64,000 nucleotides of DNA, taken from assembly GCF_017875955.1 (NCBI RefSeq), contig NZ_JAGINK010000001.1, positions 3,812,501-3,876,500 of the forward strand, given 5' to 3'. Shown piece after piece: positions 35,236 through 43,336 of this stretch (position 1 is its first letter; each line of letters opens with the position of its first letter). The notes under the pieces were generated by a model. That model did not search any database, was not told the origin of the DNA, and saw only the letters and a program-made list of their open reading frames with translations. A program made the translations under genes and the position numbers. Source of the stretch: Pseudomonas sp. BP8 (lineage in GTDB: Bacteria > Pseudomonadota > Gammaproteobacteria > Pseudomonadales > Pseudomonadaceae).

Positions 35236-36314
35236 GCAACACAGCGCAAGACCCCTTGCTGGCCCACGCCGAACGCAGCATCGCCGTGGGCTCGAAAAGC
35301 TTTGCCGCAGCGGCGCGCCTGTTCGAGCCAGCGACCCGCCGTAGCGCGATGCTGCTGTATGCCTGGTGCCGACACTGCGACGATGTGATCGACGGTCAGC
35401 AGGCCGGCCACGGCGCCGTAGCCCTTGCGCCGGACCAGGCCCGCCAGCGCTTGCACGAGCTACAGCAACAGACCGACGCGGCCTGTCGCGGCGCCGAGGT
35501 CAATCAGGCGGCCTTCGCCGCCTTGCGTGAGGTCGCCCGGCAGCACGCCATTCCTCGCCAGGAAGCCTTCGAGCTGCTGGAGGGTTTTGCCCAGGACGTC
35601 ACCGCTCAGCGCTACTTCAGCCTGCAAGAGACCCTCGGCTACTGCTACCACGTGGCCGGCGTGGTCGGCCTGATGATGGCGCGGGTCATGGGCGCAAGCG
35701 ATCCGCGGGTGCTGGATCGCGCCTGCGACCTGGGCTTGGCGATGCAGTTGACCAACATTGCCCGGGACATCATCGATGACGCCAACGTCGGCCGTTGCTA
35801 CCTGCCCGAAGACTGGCTGCAGGCAGCCGGCATCCCCGCCAACGCCCTGACCGATCCCGCCCATCGGCCTGCCCTGGCGCAACTGGCGCACCGCTTGGTC
35901 GAGCACGCCGAGCCGTACTACGCCAGCGGCCAGGCCGGCCTGCACGCCCTGCCCTGGCGCTCGGCCTGGGCAGTGGCGACGGCGGCGCTGGTCTATCGGC
36001 AGATCGGGGTCAAGCTTCGCCGTGCGGGTGCACGCGCTTGGGATGGGCGCCTGTCGACCTCAAAGCTGGAGAAGCTCGCCGCCGTGGCTTGCGGCTTGTG
36101 GCGAGCCGTTACTCGCCACCGGCATCGCTACCCGCCGCGTGACCCGGGGCTGTGGCAGCGTCCTCGCGCGCAGGACGCAATGGCCCGCCATGCCGCGCGC
36201 GCAGCTGCGCCCGCAGGCGCTCCACCGAGGGCGCATAGAGAAACCCGAACGACACACAGCCCTCCCGGCCCTGCACCGCATGGTGCATCAGGTGAGCCTG
36301 GTACAGACGCTTGA
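35232..36314 (+). CDS. crtB: Phytoene synthase CrtB with extended C-terminus
   Basis: A squalene/phytoene synthase joining two GGPP into phytoene. First Asp motif CDDVID (49-54) and second NIARDIIDD with Asp 179, 182 and 183, plus GRCYLPEDW. The canonical C-terminal end LWQRPR falls at 307-312, yet the frame continues 48 more residues rich in Ala, Pro and His to residue 360, running antisense over the last 206 bases of crtZ. The tail has the character of an antisense reading, so the original stop was probably lost or the tail is neutral. Confidence 0.92.
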   Translation: MSNTAQDPLLAHAERSIAVGSKSFAAAARLFEPATRRSAMLLYAWCRHCDDVIDGQQAGHGAVALAPDQARQRLHELQQQTDAACRGAEVNQAAFAALREVARQHAIPRQEAFELLEGFAQDVTAQRYFSLQETLGYCYHVAGVVGLMMARVMGASDPRVLDRACDLGLAMQLTNIARDIIDDANVGRCYLPEDWLQAAGIPANALTDPAHRPALAQLAHRLVEHAEPYYASGQAGLHALPWRSAWAVATAALVYRQIGVKLRRAGARAWDGRLSTSKLEKLAAVACGLWRAVTRHRHRYPPRDPGLWQRPRAQDAMARHAARAAAPAGAPPRAHRETRTTHSPPGPAPHGASGEPGTDA

Positions 36315-36645
36315 GATAACCCCTTCGCGGTACCAGGCGCAGCGGCCAGCGGTGATGCACCAGGCCGTCGTGGGCGATGAAATACAGCGCGCCGTAGGCG
36401 GTCATCCCGGCGCCGATCCATTGCAGCGGATACCAACCGGCATTACCCAGTGCGATCAGCACGATCGCCAAGCCTGCGAACACCACGGCGTACAGGTCGT
36501 TTTTCTCGAACCATCCCTGGCGCGGCTCATGGTGTGAGCGATGCCAGCCCCAGCCAAAGCCGTGCATGATGTATTTATGGGCGAGATAGGCCACCCCTTC
36601 CATGGCGGCGAGGGTGAACAGGAAGATCAGCAGGCTGATGAGCAT
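36109..36645 (-). CDS. crtZ: Beta-carotene hydroxylase CrtZ
   Basis: A 178-residue membrane di-iron hydroxylase making zeaxanthin from beta-carotene. The His boxes are complete: H23...H28 (AHKYIMHGFG), H35/H38/H39 (WHRSHHEP), H92/H97/H98 (AHDGLVHH), H118/H121/H122 (AHLMHH). It is on the opposite strand to crtB and overlaps its 3' end by 206 bases, an arrangement that resembles the convergent crtZ of Pantoea clusters. Its own promoter must lie upstream of 36646. The C-terminal 20 residues are Ala/Gly-rich, as in other CrtZ proteins. Confidence 0.95.
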   Translation of the reverse strand: MLISLLIFLFTLAAMEGVAYLAHKYIMHGFGWGWHRSHHEPRQGWFEKNDLYAVVFAGLAIVLIALGNAGWYPLQWIGAGMTAYGALYFIAHDGLVHHRWPLRLVPRRGYLKRLYQAHLMHHAVQGREGCVSFGFLYAPSVERLRAQLRARHGGPLRPAREDAATAPGHAAGSDAGGE

Positions 36646-37221
36646 GGCGGGGCTTCCGGGGGCAGGTCTGTTCGAAGATACAGCAGTTGTCTGTAATGGA
36701 GTGTGCTGGCGGCGAAGCGTTCAAGCGGGTTTTGAGCCGAAGGTGGCGATGCAGGTGAACGACATCTAGAGCCCAAGGCCGTCGTGACCGGATTAGAGTA
36801 AGCGAACGGATCGTATCTGGATGTGATGCCGGTGAGGGCTTCGCCCTCATTTCGCGACACAAGGCCGCTCCCACACGTATAGCGCATGCCTCAAGAGCGG
36901 CGCGGTTCGCCCTTGTGGGGGCGGCCTTGCCGGGGCACCGGACCGGTCGGAAAGGGCTGCAAAGCAGCCCCGGCTTACTCAGGCCGAAGTCTCAAAGACC
37001 TTGAAAGACCTGCCCCTTACGGCGGGAAGCGTGCATACCGCAAACGACGCACTAGCAGGTGGCAAAAGCCTATCCGCAAGGCGCATCTTTATGGCAAAAA
37101 TGCACGCAGACGCTGCAGATTTGTCGATTGTGCAGGGCATATTCGCATGACAGGATCGTATTACCCTTCAGCGCCCGCCCAACTTCACTTGGAAAATCAA
37201 TAACAAAGCAGGGAGAACGCG
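36646..37221. other. Intergenic region between crtZ and HIBCH-like gene
   Basis: 576 bases without a supported gene. It contains the presumed crtZ promoter (with a short TACAG/CTGTA inverted repeat near 36680-36697), a type-2 REP pair (36835-36975) and the upstream region of the gene at 37222 (AGGGAGAACGCG ribosome binding site). Confidence 0.55.
36835..36975. repeat. REP pair (type 2)
   Basis: GCGACACAAGGCCGCTCCCAC followed by an inverted partner (TGTGGGGGCGGCCTTGCCGG) and a GGGCTGC/GCAGCCC hairpin. Confidence 0.75.
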
Positions 37222-38292
37222 ATGACCGCGCACGCTCACACCTCGGCCACGGAACACGTGCAGGCCGATGTCCGTAATCAGATTGGCCACCTCACCCTGA
37301 ATCGCCCTGCCGGGCTCAATGCGCTGACCCTGGACATGGTGCGCAGCTTGCGACGCAGCCTCGATGCCTGGGCGGATGATCCGCAGGTGCAGGCCGTGGT
37401 ATTGCGCGGCGAAGGCCCCAAGGGCTTCTGCGCCGGCGGCGATATCCGCTCGCTGTATGACAGCTACAAGGCCGGCAGCACGCTGCATGAAACGTTCTTC
37501 GTCGAAGAGTATGCCCTCGACCTGTGCATCCACCATTACCGCAAGCCGGTGCTGGTGCTGATGGACGGTTTTACCCTCGGCGGCGGCATGGGCCTGGCGC
37601 AAGGCGCCGACCTGCGCATCGTGACCGAACGCAGTCGCCTGGGCATGCCCGAGACGGCGATCGGTTACTTCCCGGACGTCGGCGGCAGCTATTTCCTGTC
37701 GCGCATTCCCGGTGAACTGGGCACCTACCTGGGCGTCAGCGGCAGCCAGATTCAGGCCGCCGATGCGCTGTACTGTGGCCTCGCCGACTGGTACCTGGCC
37801 AGCGACAAACTGGCCGACCTCGATGCAGGCCTGGAGCGCATCAACCTTGGCGAGCATCCGCTCAAGGACCTCCAGGGCCTGCTCGCCAAGCTGGGTACCC
37901 AGGTACTCGACGACGCGCCCCTGGCCAGACTACGGCCGGTGATCGACCACTTCTTTGCCCTGCCCGATCTGGCCAGCATCATCGAGCAACTGCGCGCGGT
38001 GACCATTGGCGACAGCCACGCCTGGGCCATGGCCACCGCCGACCAGCTGGAAAGCCGCTCGCCGCTGGCCATGGCGGTTACCCTGGAGATGCTGCGCCGC
38101 GGTCGCCATCTGAGCCTTGAAGACTGTTTCGCGATGGAGCTGAAACTGGACCGCCAGTGGTTCGAGCATGGCGACATCATCGAAGGCGTACGCGCCCTGA
38201 TCATCGACAAAGACAAGCAGCCACGCTGGAATCCGCCGAGCCTCGCTGCCCTGCAGCGGTCACGGGTCGAACAATTCTTCGAAGGGCTGTGA
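37222..38292 (+). CDS. 3-hydroxyisobutyryl-CoA hydrolase (HIBCH-like)
   Basis: A 356-residue crotonase-fold protein. GLNALTLDMVRSL, GPKGFCAGGDIRSLY (about 66-80) and DGFTLGGGMGLAQGADLRIV, then PETAIGYFPDVGGSYFL match 3-hydroxyisobutyryl-CoA hydrolases, including the Glu of the PETAIG motif that HIBCH uses. The length, longer than the usual 260-residue enoyl-CoA hydratases, also supports HIBCH. With the acyl-CoA dehydrogenase 16 bases downstream it fits valine catabolism (isobutyryl-CoA to methacrylyl-CoA to 3-hydroxyisobutyrate). Confidence 0.88.
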   Translation: MTAHAHTSATEHVQADVRNQIGHLTLNRPAGLNALTLDMVRSLRRSLDAWADDPQVQAVVLRGEGPKGFCAGGDIRSLYDSYKAGSTLHETFFVEEYALDLCIHHYRKPVLVLMDGFTLGGGMGLAQGADLRIVTERSRLGMPETAIGYFPDVGGSYFLSRIPGELGTYLGVSGSQIQAADALYCGLADWYLASDKLADLDAGLERINLGEHPLKDLQGLLAKLGTQVLDDAPLARLRPVIDHFFALPDLASIIEQLRAVTIGDSHAWAMATADQLESRSPLAMAVTLEMLRRGRHLSLEDCFAMELKLDRQWFEHGDIIEGVRALIIDKDKQPRWNPPSLAALQRSRVEQFFEGL

Positions 38293-38308
38293 GCCTGGGA
38301 GTACACAG

Positions 38309-39460
38309 ATGCAAGACCTGGAACTGAGCGAAGAGCAGATCATGATCCGCGACATGGCCCGGGACTTTGCCCGTGGCGAAATCGCGCCGCATGCACAGGC
38401 CTGGGAAAAGGCCGCCTGGATCGATGATGGCGTGGTGCGCAAGATGGGCGAGTTGGGCCTGCTGGGCATGGTCGTACCGGAAGAATTCGGCGGCAGCTAC
38501 ACCGATTACGTCGCCTACGCCTTGGCGGTCGAGGAGATCGCCGCCGGGGACGGTGCTACCGGTGCCCTGATGAGCATCCATAATTCGGTCGGTTGCGGCC
38601 CCCTGTTGGCCTACGGCACGCCCGAGCAGCAACAGGCCTGGCTACCGCGCCTGGCCAGCGGCGAAGTCATTGGCTGCTTCTGCCTGACCGAACCGCAGGC
38701 CGGATCCGAGGCGCATAACCTGCGGACCCGGGCCGAGCTGGTTGACGGTGAGTGGGTGCTCAACGGCGCCAAGCAGTTCGTCAGCAACGCCCGCCGCGCA
38801 GGCTTGGCGATCATCTTCGCAGTGACTGACCCGGAGCTTGGCAAAAAAGGCCTCTCGGCGTTTCTGGTGCCGACCGACAACCCGGGGTTCAAGGTCGACC
38901 GCAGCGAGCACAAGATGGGCATCCGCGCCTCTGATACCTGCGCAGTGAGCCTGGACAACTGCCGCATCCCTGCCGCCAATATCCTCGGCGAGCGCGGCAA
39001 GGGCCTGGCAATTGCCTTGTCCAACCTTGAAGGCGGGCGCATCGGCATCGCTGCGCAAGCCTTGGGGATCGCCCGCGCTGCTTTCGAGGCCGCGCTGGTC
39101 TACTCACGCGAGCGCATCCAGTTTGGCAAGCCGATCAACGAGCACCAGAGCATCGCCAACCTGCTGGCCGACATGCAGGTGCAGGTCAATGCCACGCGGC
39201 TGCTGATCCTGCATGCGGCACGCTTGCGCAGTGCCGGCAAGCCGTGCCTGTCTGAGGCTTCGCAGGCCAAACTGTTCGCCTCGGAGATGGCTGAGCGGGT
39301 GTGCTCGATGGCCATTCAGGTGCATGGCGGCTATGGCTACCTGGAAGACTATCCGGTAGAGCGTTATTACCGCGATGCGCGGATCACCCAGATTTACGAA
39401 GGCTCCAGCGAGATCCAGCGCATGCTGATTGCCCGCGAGCTCAAGCACTACCCGTTGTAG
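38309..39460 (+). CDS. Acyl-CoA dehydrogenase (isobutyryl/short-branched type)
   Basis: A 383-residue FAD enzyme of the acyl-CoA dehydrogenase family, with the usual N-terminal helical domain (SEEQIMIRDMARDFARGEIA), CFCLTEPQAGSEAHNLRT in the middle beta domain (the first ACAD signature) and the C-terminal VHGGYGYLEDYPVERYYRDA (second signature). The catalytic Glu sits in QIYEGSSEIQ near the end. It follows the HIBCH-like gene with 16 bases between, pointing to isobutyryl-CoA or 2-methylbutyryl-CoA as substrate. Confidence 0.9.
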   Translation: MQDLELSEEQIMIRDMARDFARGEIAPHAQAWEKAAWIDDGVVRKMGELGLLGMVVPEEFGGSYTDYVAYALAVEEIAAGDGATGALMSIHNSVGCGPLLAYGTPEQQQAWLPRLASGEVIGCFCLTEPQAGSEAHNLRTRAELVDGEWVLNGAKQFVSNARRAGLAIIFAVTDPELGKKGLSAFLVPTDNPGFKVDRSEHKMGIRASDTCAVSLDNCRIPAANILGERGKGLAIALSNLEGGRIGIAAQALGIARAAFEAALVYSRERIQFGKPINEHQSIANLLADMQVQVNATRLLILHAARLRSAGKPCLSEASQAKLFASEMAERVCSMAIQVHGGYGYLEDYPVERYYRDARITQIYEGSSEIQRMLIARELKHYPL

Positions 39461-39469
39461 TGGCGTGAA

Positions 39470-39513
39470 GCAGCGGAGCTTTTCGCGGGCTTGTCCCGCG
39501 AAGCATTCGCTGC
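39470..39513 (+). terminator. Stem-loop after acyl-CoA dehydrogenase gene
   Basis: Nested stems: GCAGCG/CGCTGC outside and TTCGCGGG/CCCGCGAA inside with a CTTG loop, directly after the stop. There is no long T-run, so it may be a REP-like hairpin or weak terminator. Confidence 0.5.
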
Positions 39514-39600
39514 GGTAGAAATGATTGATGCAATAGCATTTACCCATTGAACAACCTGTTGCAGGTGCAGTAAGCTCGGGCTCATTCACTGGAGAGCAAC

Positions 39601-39720
39601 ATGCCCCACAGCATCCTCAACACCGCCCACCACACCGCACGCACCGCGCGCTGCGTGCTGGCCGCTGTCGGTTGCACATCCGCTCCAGGCTTTTATTTTG
39701 GGTATTGGTTTAGCCACTAG
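39601..39720 (+). CDS. Aromatic-rich leader peptide 1
   Basis: A 39-residue open frame with GGAGAG just upstream. The first 30 residues are ordinary; the end is GFYFGYWFSH, with three Phe, two Tyr and one Trp in seven positions, and the stop lies at the start of a stem. This is the mark of an amino-acid attenuator. Downstream comes a GC hairpin (39720-39745) and then a strong terminator (39781-39812), all before a DAHP synthase gene. Ribosome stalling at the aromatic codons would favour readthrough. It is too short to be a functional protein. Confidence 0.85.
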   Translation: MPHSILNTAHHTARTARCVLAAVGCTSAPGFYFGYWFSH

Positions 39721-39812
39721 GCGCCGCTGATACCCCAACGGCGCCCACTCTTCGAGGGGCCGCCGAATACGAGAATACTCAACCCCCGGTCGGCTCCCCG
39801 ACCGGGGGTTTT
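39720..39812 (+). promoter_or_regulatory. Attenuator region between leader peptide 1 and terminator
   Basis: A perfect stem GGCGCCG/CGGCGCC (39720-39726 and 39739-39745) begins at the leader stop. The second arm (CGGCG) can alternatively pair with CGCCG near 39761-39765. The 3' element is the terminator. The mutually exclusive pairings resemble trp/phe attenuators. Confidence 0.65.
39781..39812 (+). terminator. Attenuator terminator hairpin
   Basis: A 13-base-pair stem AACCCCCGGTCGG/CCGACCGGGGGTT with a CTCC loop (39781-39810) followed by TT. It lies upstream of DAHP synthase, where only an attenuator makes sense. Confidence 0.85.
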
Positions 39813-39861
39813 GCGTTTCCAGGCCTTCACACTTTTACCGATTCAGACTGAGGACACATCC

Positions 39862-40011
39862 ATGAACTACGCCACTTATTACTACGCAAACACCGTTGCC
39901 TGGCGATTTAGCCAATCCCGTTCGGGCCAGCCTGCCGCCTCCGTTCGGTCGATTTCCGGTGGCAATGCCGCACAAGAACCCAATTTGACGATCTGTCGAA
40001 CACCTCGATAG
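39862..40011 (+). CDS. Aromatic-rich leader peptide 2
   Basis: A 49-residue frame with GAGGAC upstream. The N-terminus MNYATYYYANTVAWRF packs four Tyr, one Trp and one Phe within 16 residues; the rest is unremarkable and ends 49 bases before the DAHP synthase start. This is a second candidate sensing peptide downstream of the first terminator. No T-run terminator follows it, so control could be translational, or by a folding change of the DAHP synthase start region. It might also be a non-regulatory relic. Confidence 0.7.
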   Translation: MNYATYYYANTVAWRFSQSRSGQPAASVRSISGGNAAQEPNLTICRTPR

Positions 40012-40060
40012 GGCCGACCACGCGGGCCTGAACCCGCTGTCCGCCCAGGGAATACACGCC

Positions 40061-41161
40061 ATGCAAGCCTCCACTCTCGCCCTGCCCCTGACCCAACCGC
40101 TCGCCGCCAACACCGCCGTCAGCCAGCGTTTGCCCAGCCCGCACCAGCTCAAGCACAGCATGCAGCTGAGCAGCGAACTCGCCCAGCAAGTCCTGCAGCA
40201 CCGCCAAGCCATCCGCAACATCCTCGAAGGCCGCGACTCACGTCTGCTGGTGGTGGTCGGCCCGTGCTCGCTCCATGACCCACGCTCAGCCCTGGAGTAC
40301 GCCGATCGGCTGGCCGCGCTCAGCCGCGAGGTCGATGGGCAACTGCTGCTGGTCATGCGTGCCTACGTGGAAAAACCACGTACCACGGTCGGCTGGAAAG
40401 GCCTCGCCTACGACCCGCACCTCGATGGCAGCGACGACATGCACGCCGGTATCGCCCTATCGCGGGGCTTGATGCTGAGCATGCTTGAGCGTGGCCTGCC
40501 GATCGCCACCGAACTGCTGCAACCGATGGCCGCGGGTTACTTCGACGATCTGCTCGGCTGGGCTGCCATTGGCGCGCGCACCACCGAGTCGCAGATCCAC
40601 CGTGAGATGGTCAGTGGCCTGGAGCTGCCGGTAGGCTTCAAGAATGGCACGGACGGCGGTATCGGCATTGCCTGCGACGCGATGCGCAGTGCCGCACACC
40701 CGCACCGTCATTTCGGTATGGACGCACAGGGCTTCCCGGCAGTCATCGAGACCCTGGGCAACCCGGATACCCATTTGGTCCTGCGTGGCGGCCACAAGGG
40801 CCCGAACTACGATGCCGACAGCGTCGCCCAGGCGCGCCTGGGCCTGGCCAAGGTCGGCCTGGCGGCGCGGATCATGGTCGACTGCAGCCACGCCAACAGC
40901 GGCAAGGACCCAGGCCGCCAGCCGGCCGTGTTCGAAAACGTGCTCGAGCAGCGGCTGGCCGGCGACACCTCGCTGGTAGGGGTGATGCTCGAGGGCCACT
41001 TGTTCGACGGCTGCCAGGCACTGGGCAAGGGTGCCTTGAAGTACGGCGTGTCGATTACCGACGGCTGCCTGGGCTGGAGCGCCACCGAGGCCATGCTGCG
41101 CCAGGCCGCAGAGCGTCTGGCGCACGCGGCAAGCGAGACAATCGAGCGGCAAGTGCGCTAG
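40061..41161 (+). CDS. 3-deoxy-7-phosphoheptulonate (DAHP) synthase, class I
   Basis: A 366-residue class I DAHP synthase (AroF/G/H type), the first enzyme of the shikimate pathway, condensing PEP with erythrose-4-phosphate. Seen: VVVGPCSLHDP (about 66-76), MRAYVEKPRTTVGWKG, ESQIHREMVSGLELPVGFKN and the metal-binding DCSHANSGKDPGRQP with the Cys ligand in GPCS. The two leader peptides upstream suggest end-product control at the RNA level in addition to the usual allostery. Which of AroF, G or H it equals cannot be told from sequence alone. Confidence 0.93.
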   Translation: MQASTLALPLTQPLAANTAVSQRLPSPHQLKHSMQLSSELAQQVLQHRQAIRNILEGRDSRLLVVVGPCSLHDPRSALEYADRLAALSREVDGQLLLVMRAYVEKPRTTVGWKGLAYDPHLDGSDDMHAGIALSRGLMLSMLERGLPIATELLQPMAAGYFDDLLGWAAIGARTTESQIHREMVSGLELPVGFKNGTDGGIGIACDAMRSAAHPHRHFGMDAQGFPAVIETLGNPDTHLVLRGGHKGPNYDADSVAQARLGLAKVGLAARIMVDCSHANSGKDPGRQPAVFENVLEQRLAGDTSLVGVMLEGHLFDGCQALGKGALKYGVSITDGCLGWSATEAMLRQAAERLAHAASETIERQVR

Positions 41162-41193
41162 GCTTGCGTTTTTCACTCAAGGAGTAGTTTCCC

Positions 41194-41475
41194 ATGGCTA
41201 AAGCCACCGCCCGCCACATCCTGGTCAGCAGCGAAGACAAGTGCAACGAGCTCAAGACCCAAATCGAAGCTGGCGCGGACTTCGCTGAAGTCGCCAAGGC
41301 CAACTCCACCTGCCCGTCCAGCCGCCAGGGCGGTGATCTGGGCTCGTTCGGCCCAGGCCAGATGGTCAAGGAATTCGACACCGTGGTCTTCAGCGCGCCA
41401 ATCAATGTCGTGCAAGGCCCGGTCAAGACCCAGTTCGGCTACCACCTGCTTGAAGTGACCAGCCGCCAGGACTGA
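41194..41475 (+). CDS. ppiC: Parvulin peptidyl-prolyl isomerase (PpiC-like)
   Basis: A 93-residue single-domain parvulin, cytoplasmic and without signal peptide. ARHILVSSEDKCNELKTQIE, the GGDLGSFGPGQMVKEFDTVVF motif and FGYHLLEVTSRQD carry the active-site residues seen in E. coli PpiC. Ribosome binding site AAGGAG. A second, more basic parvulin occurs at 48871. Confidence 0.93.
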   Translation: MAKATARHILVSSEDKCNELKTQIEAGADFAEVAKANSTCPSSRQGGDLGSFGPGQMVKEFDTVVFSAPINVVQGPVKTQFGYHLLEVTSRQD

Positions 41476-41482
41476 TTCCTTC

Positions 41483-43336
41483 TTGCGTCTGCTGCAGGGT
41501 TGGGGCATGGGCGCGCTCGGCGCGCTCTTGCTGGTCCATGCATGTGCGGCCAGCGCAGCCCCATCCCATGCCCTGACGGTGTACGGCGAAGCACCCCGCT
41601 ACGCCGAATCCTTTCGCCATTTCGACTACGTCAACCCGGACGCGCCCAAAGGCGGCAGCCTGCGCCGCTCGGCACTCGAAATTGGCCAGTTCGACCATAT
41701 CCTCCCCTATATCGACAAGGGCGTCGGCGTCGCTGAAGTCGACGGCTGGCTGTACGCGCCGCTGGCCGTGCGTTCGTTTGACGAGCCCTACACGGTCTAT
41801 GGCCTGATCGCCCGGCGCATGGAGCGTGGCCCTGAAGACGCCTGGCTGCGCTTCGAGATCGACCCGCGCGCGACCTTTGCTGACGGCAAACCGGTGCGCG
41901 CCGAGGATGTGCGCTTCACCTTCGAGCTGCTGATGAGCAAGGGCAGCCTGAAGTTTCGCACGCAGTTCGCCGAGGTCGCCAAGGTCACCGTAGAAAGCCC
42001 GCAGCGGGTGCGCTTTGACTTCAAGCAGCCACATGGCCGGACCTTGCCACTGGACCTCGCCAGCCTGCCAGTGCTGCCCGAGCACGATTGGCAAGCGCGC
42101 GACTTCGCCAGCGGCGCCGGCTTCAGCAAGCCGGTCGGCAGCGGCCCGTACCGCATTGGCCGGATCGACAATGGCCGCAGCATCACCTTCGAGCGCGACC
42201 CTGATTGGTGGGCGCGGGAGCTGCCGGTCAGCCGCGGTCGCTACAACTTCGAACGCATCCGCCTCGAGTTCTTCGGTGACACCGAGGTCGCGCGGCAAGT
42301 GCTGCGTGGGGGCGGCTTCGACTACAACCGCGAGTTCTCCGCCACCGCCTTCACCATCGGCTACAACGGCGCGCCGCTGGACGATGGCCGCCTGCAACGC
42401 GCGCATCTAGGCCCGGGCAAACCGCAAGTGGCTCAGGGTTTCGTCTTCAACCTGGCCAAGCCGATGTTCGCCGACCGCCGCACGCGCCAGGCGCTGGGCA
42501 TGCTCTGGGACTTCGAGTGGAGCAACCGGCAGATGATGCGCAACCTGTATATCCGCCAGCAAAGTGTGTTCTCCAATACGCCCTTGGCCGCGCGTGAACT
42601 GCCCGACGCCGAAGAGCTCAAGCTGCTCGAGCCACTGCGTGGGCAAGTACCCGATGAAGTCTTCAGCAAGGTCTTCACTGCGCCAGTGACCGACGCTTCG
42701 GGAATCATTCGCCCGCAACAATTGCAGGCCCTGGAACTGCTCAAGGCCGCCGGCTGGCGAGCCGACGGCGACCGTTTGGTGAACGCCCAGGGCGAACCGC
42801 TCGAATTTACCTTCCTCAATGGCCAGTCGGGGCTGGAGCGTCTGCTGCTGCCCTGGAAGCGCAACCTTGCACAGATCGGCATCACCCTGAACATCCGCAA
42901 CGTCGACGCCTCGCAGTACGTCAACCGGCTGATGGCGCGCGATTACGACATGATCGTCACCGGCTACCCGGTGACACTTTCGCCCGGCTCCGAGCAGTAC
43001 AACTATTTCGGCTCGGCGGCCGCCAACGATCCAGGCTCGAACAACCTCATGGTGCTCAAGGACCCGGCCGTGGACACGCTGCTCGACGGCTTGGTCCGTG
43101 CCAGCAGCCAGGCCGACATGCTCCGCCATGCCCACGCGCTGGACCGGGTCCTGCAGTGGAACTACTACTGGATCCCCAACTACTATCCACCGGGCAGCTC
43201 GACCGTATGGTGGAACCGCTTCGGCCTGCCCAAGGTGCAAGCCGCCTATGACGAAGGCCTGGACACCTGGTGGGAGCTCAGCCCTACCGCCTTGACCAAC
43301 GAGCAGATGGCCGAACGCCGGAAGACCTCGCCATGA
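41483..43336 (+). CDS. yejA: Peptide ABC transporter substrate-binding protein YejA
   Basis: A 617-residue SBP (DppA/OppA class) with signal peptide ending ASAAPSHA. Strong resemblance to YejA: YGEAPRYAESFRHFDYVNPD at the mature N-terminus, KGGSLRRSALEIGQFDHILP and the WWARELPVSRGRYNFERIR region. The start codon is TTG at 41483; an ATG at 41507 is an alternative because neither has a strong ribosome binding site. yejB overlaps its stop by ATGA. In E. coli, YejABEF imports microcin C-type peptides and oligopeptides. Confidence 0.85.
   Translation: MRLLQGWGMGALGALLLVHACAASAAPSHALTVYGEAPRYAESFRHFDYVNPDAPKGGSLRRSALEIGQFDHILPYIDKGVGVAEVDGWLYAPLAVRSFDEPYTVYGLIARRMERGPEDAWLRFEIDPRATFADGKPVRAEDVRFTFELLMSKGSLKFRTQFAEVAKVTVESPQRVRFDFKQPHGRTLPLDLASLPVLPEHDWQARDFASGAGFSKPVGSGPYRIGRIDNGRSITFERDPDWWARELPVSRGRYNFERIRLEFFGDTEVARQVLRGGGFDYNREFSATAFTIGYNGAPLDDGRLQRAHLGPGKPQVAQGFVFNLAKPMFADRRTRQALGMLWDFEWSNRQMMRNLYIRQQSVFSNTPLAARELPDAEELKLLEPLRGQVPDEVFSKVFTAPVTDASGIIRPQQLQALELLKAAGWRADGDRLVNAQGEPLEFTFLNGQSGLERLLLPWKRNLAQIGITLNIRNVDASQYVNRLMARDYDMIVTGYPVTLSPGSEQYNYFGSAAANDPGSNNLMVLKDPAVDTLLDGLVRASSQADMLRHAHALDRVLQWNYYWIPNYYPPGSSTVWWNRFGLPKVQAAYDEGLDTWWELSPTALTNEQMAERRKTSP

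Noticed and set aside
36646..36720. A second LitR-like box upstream of crtZ
   Set aside because: Only a short TACAG/CTGTA inverted repeat is present; the half sites and spacing do not match.
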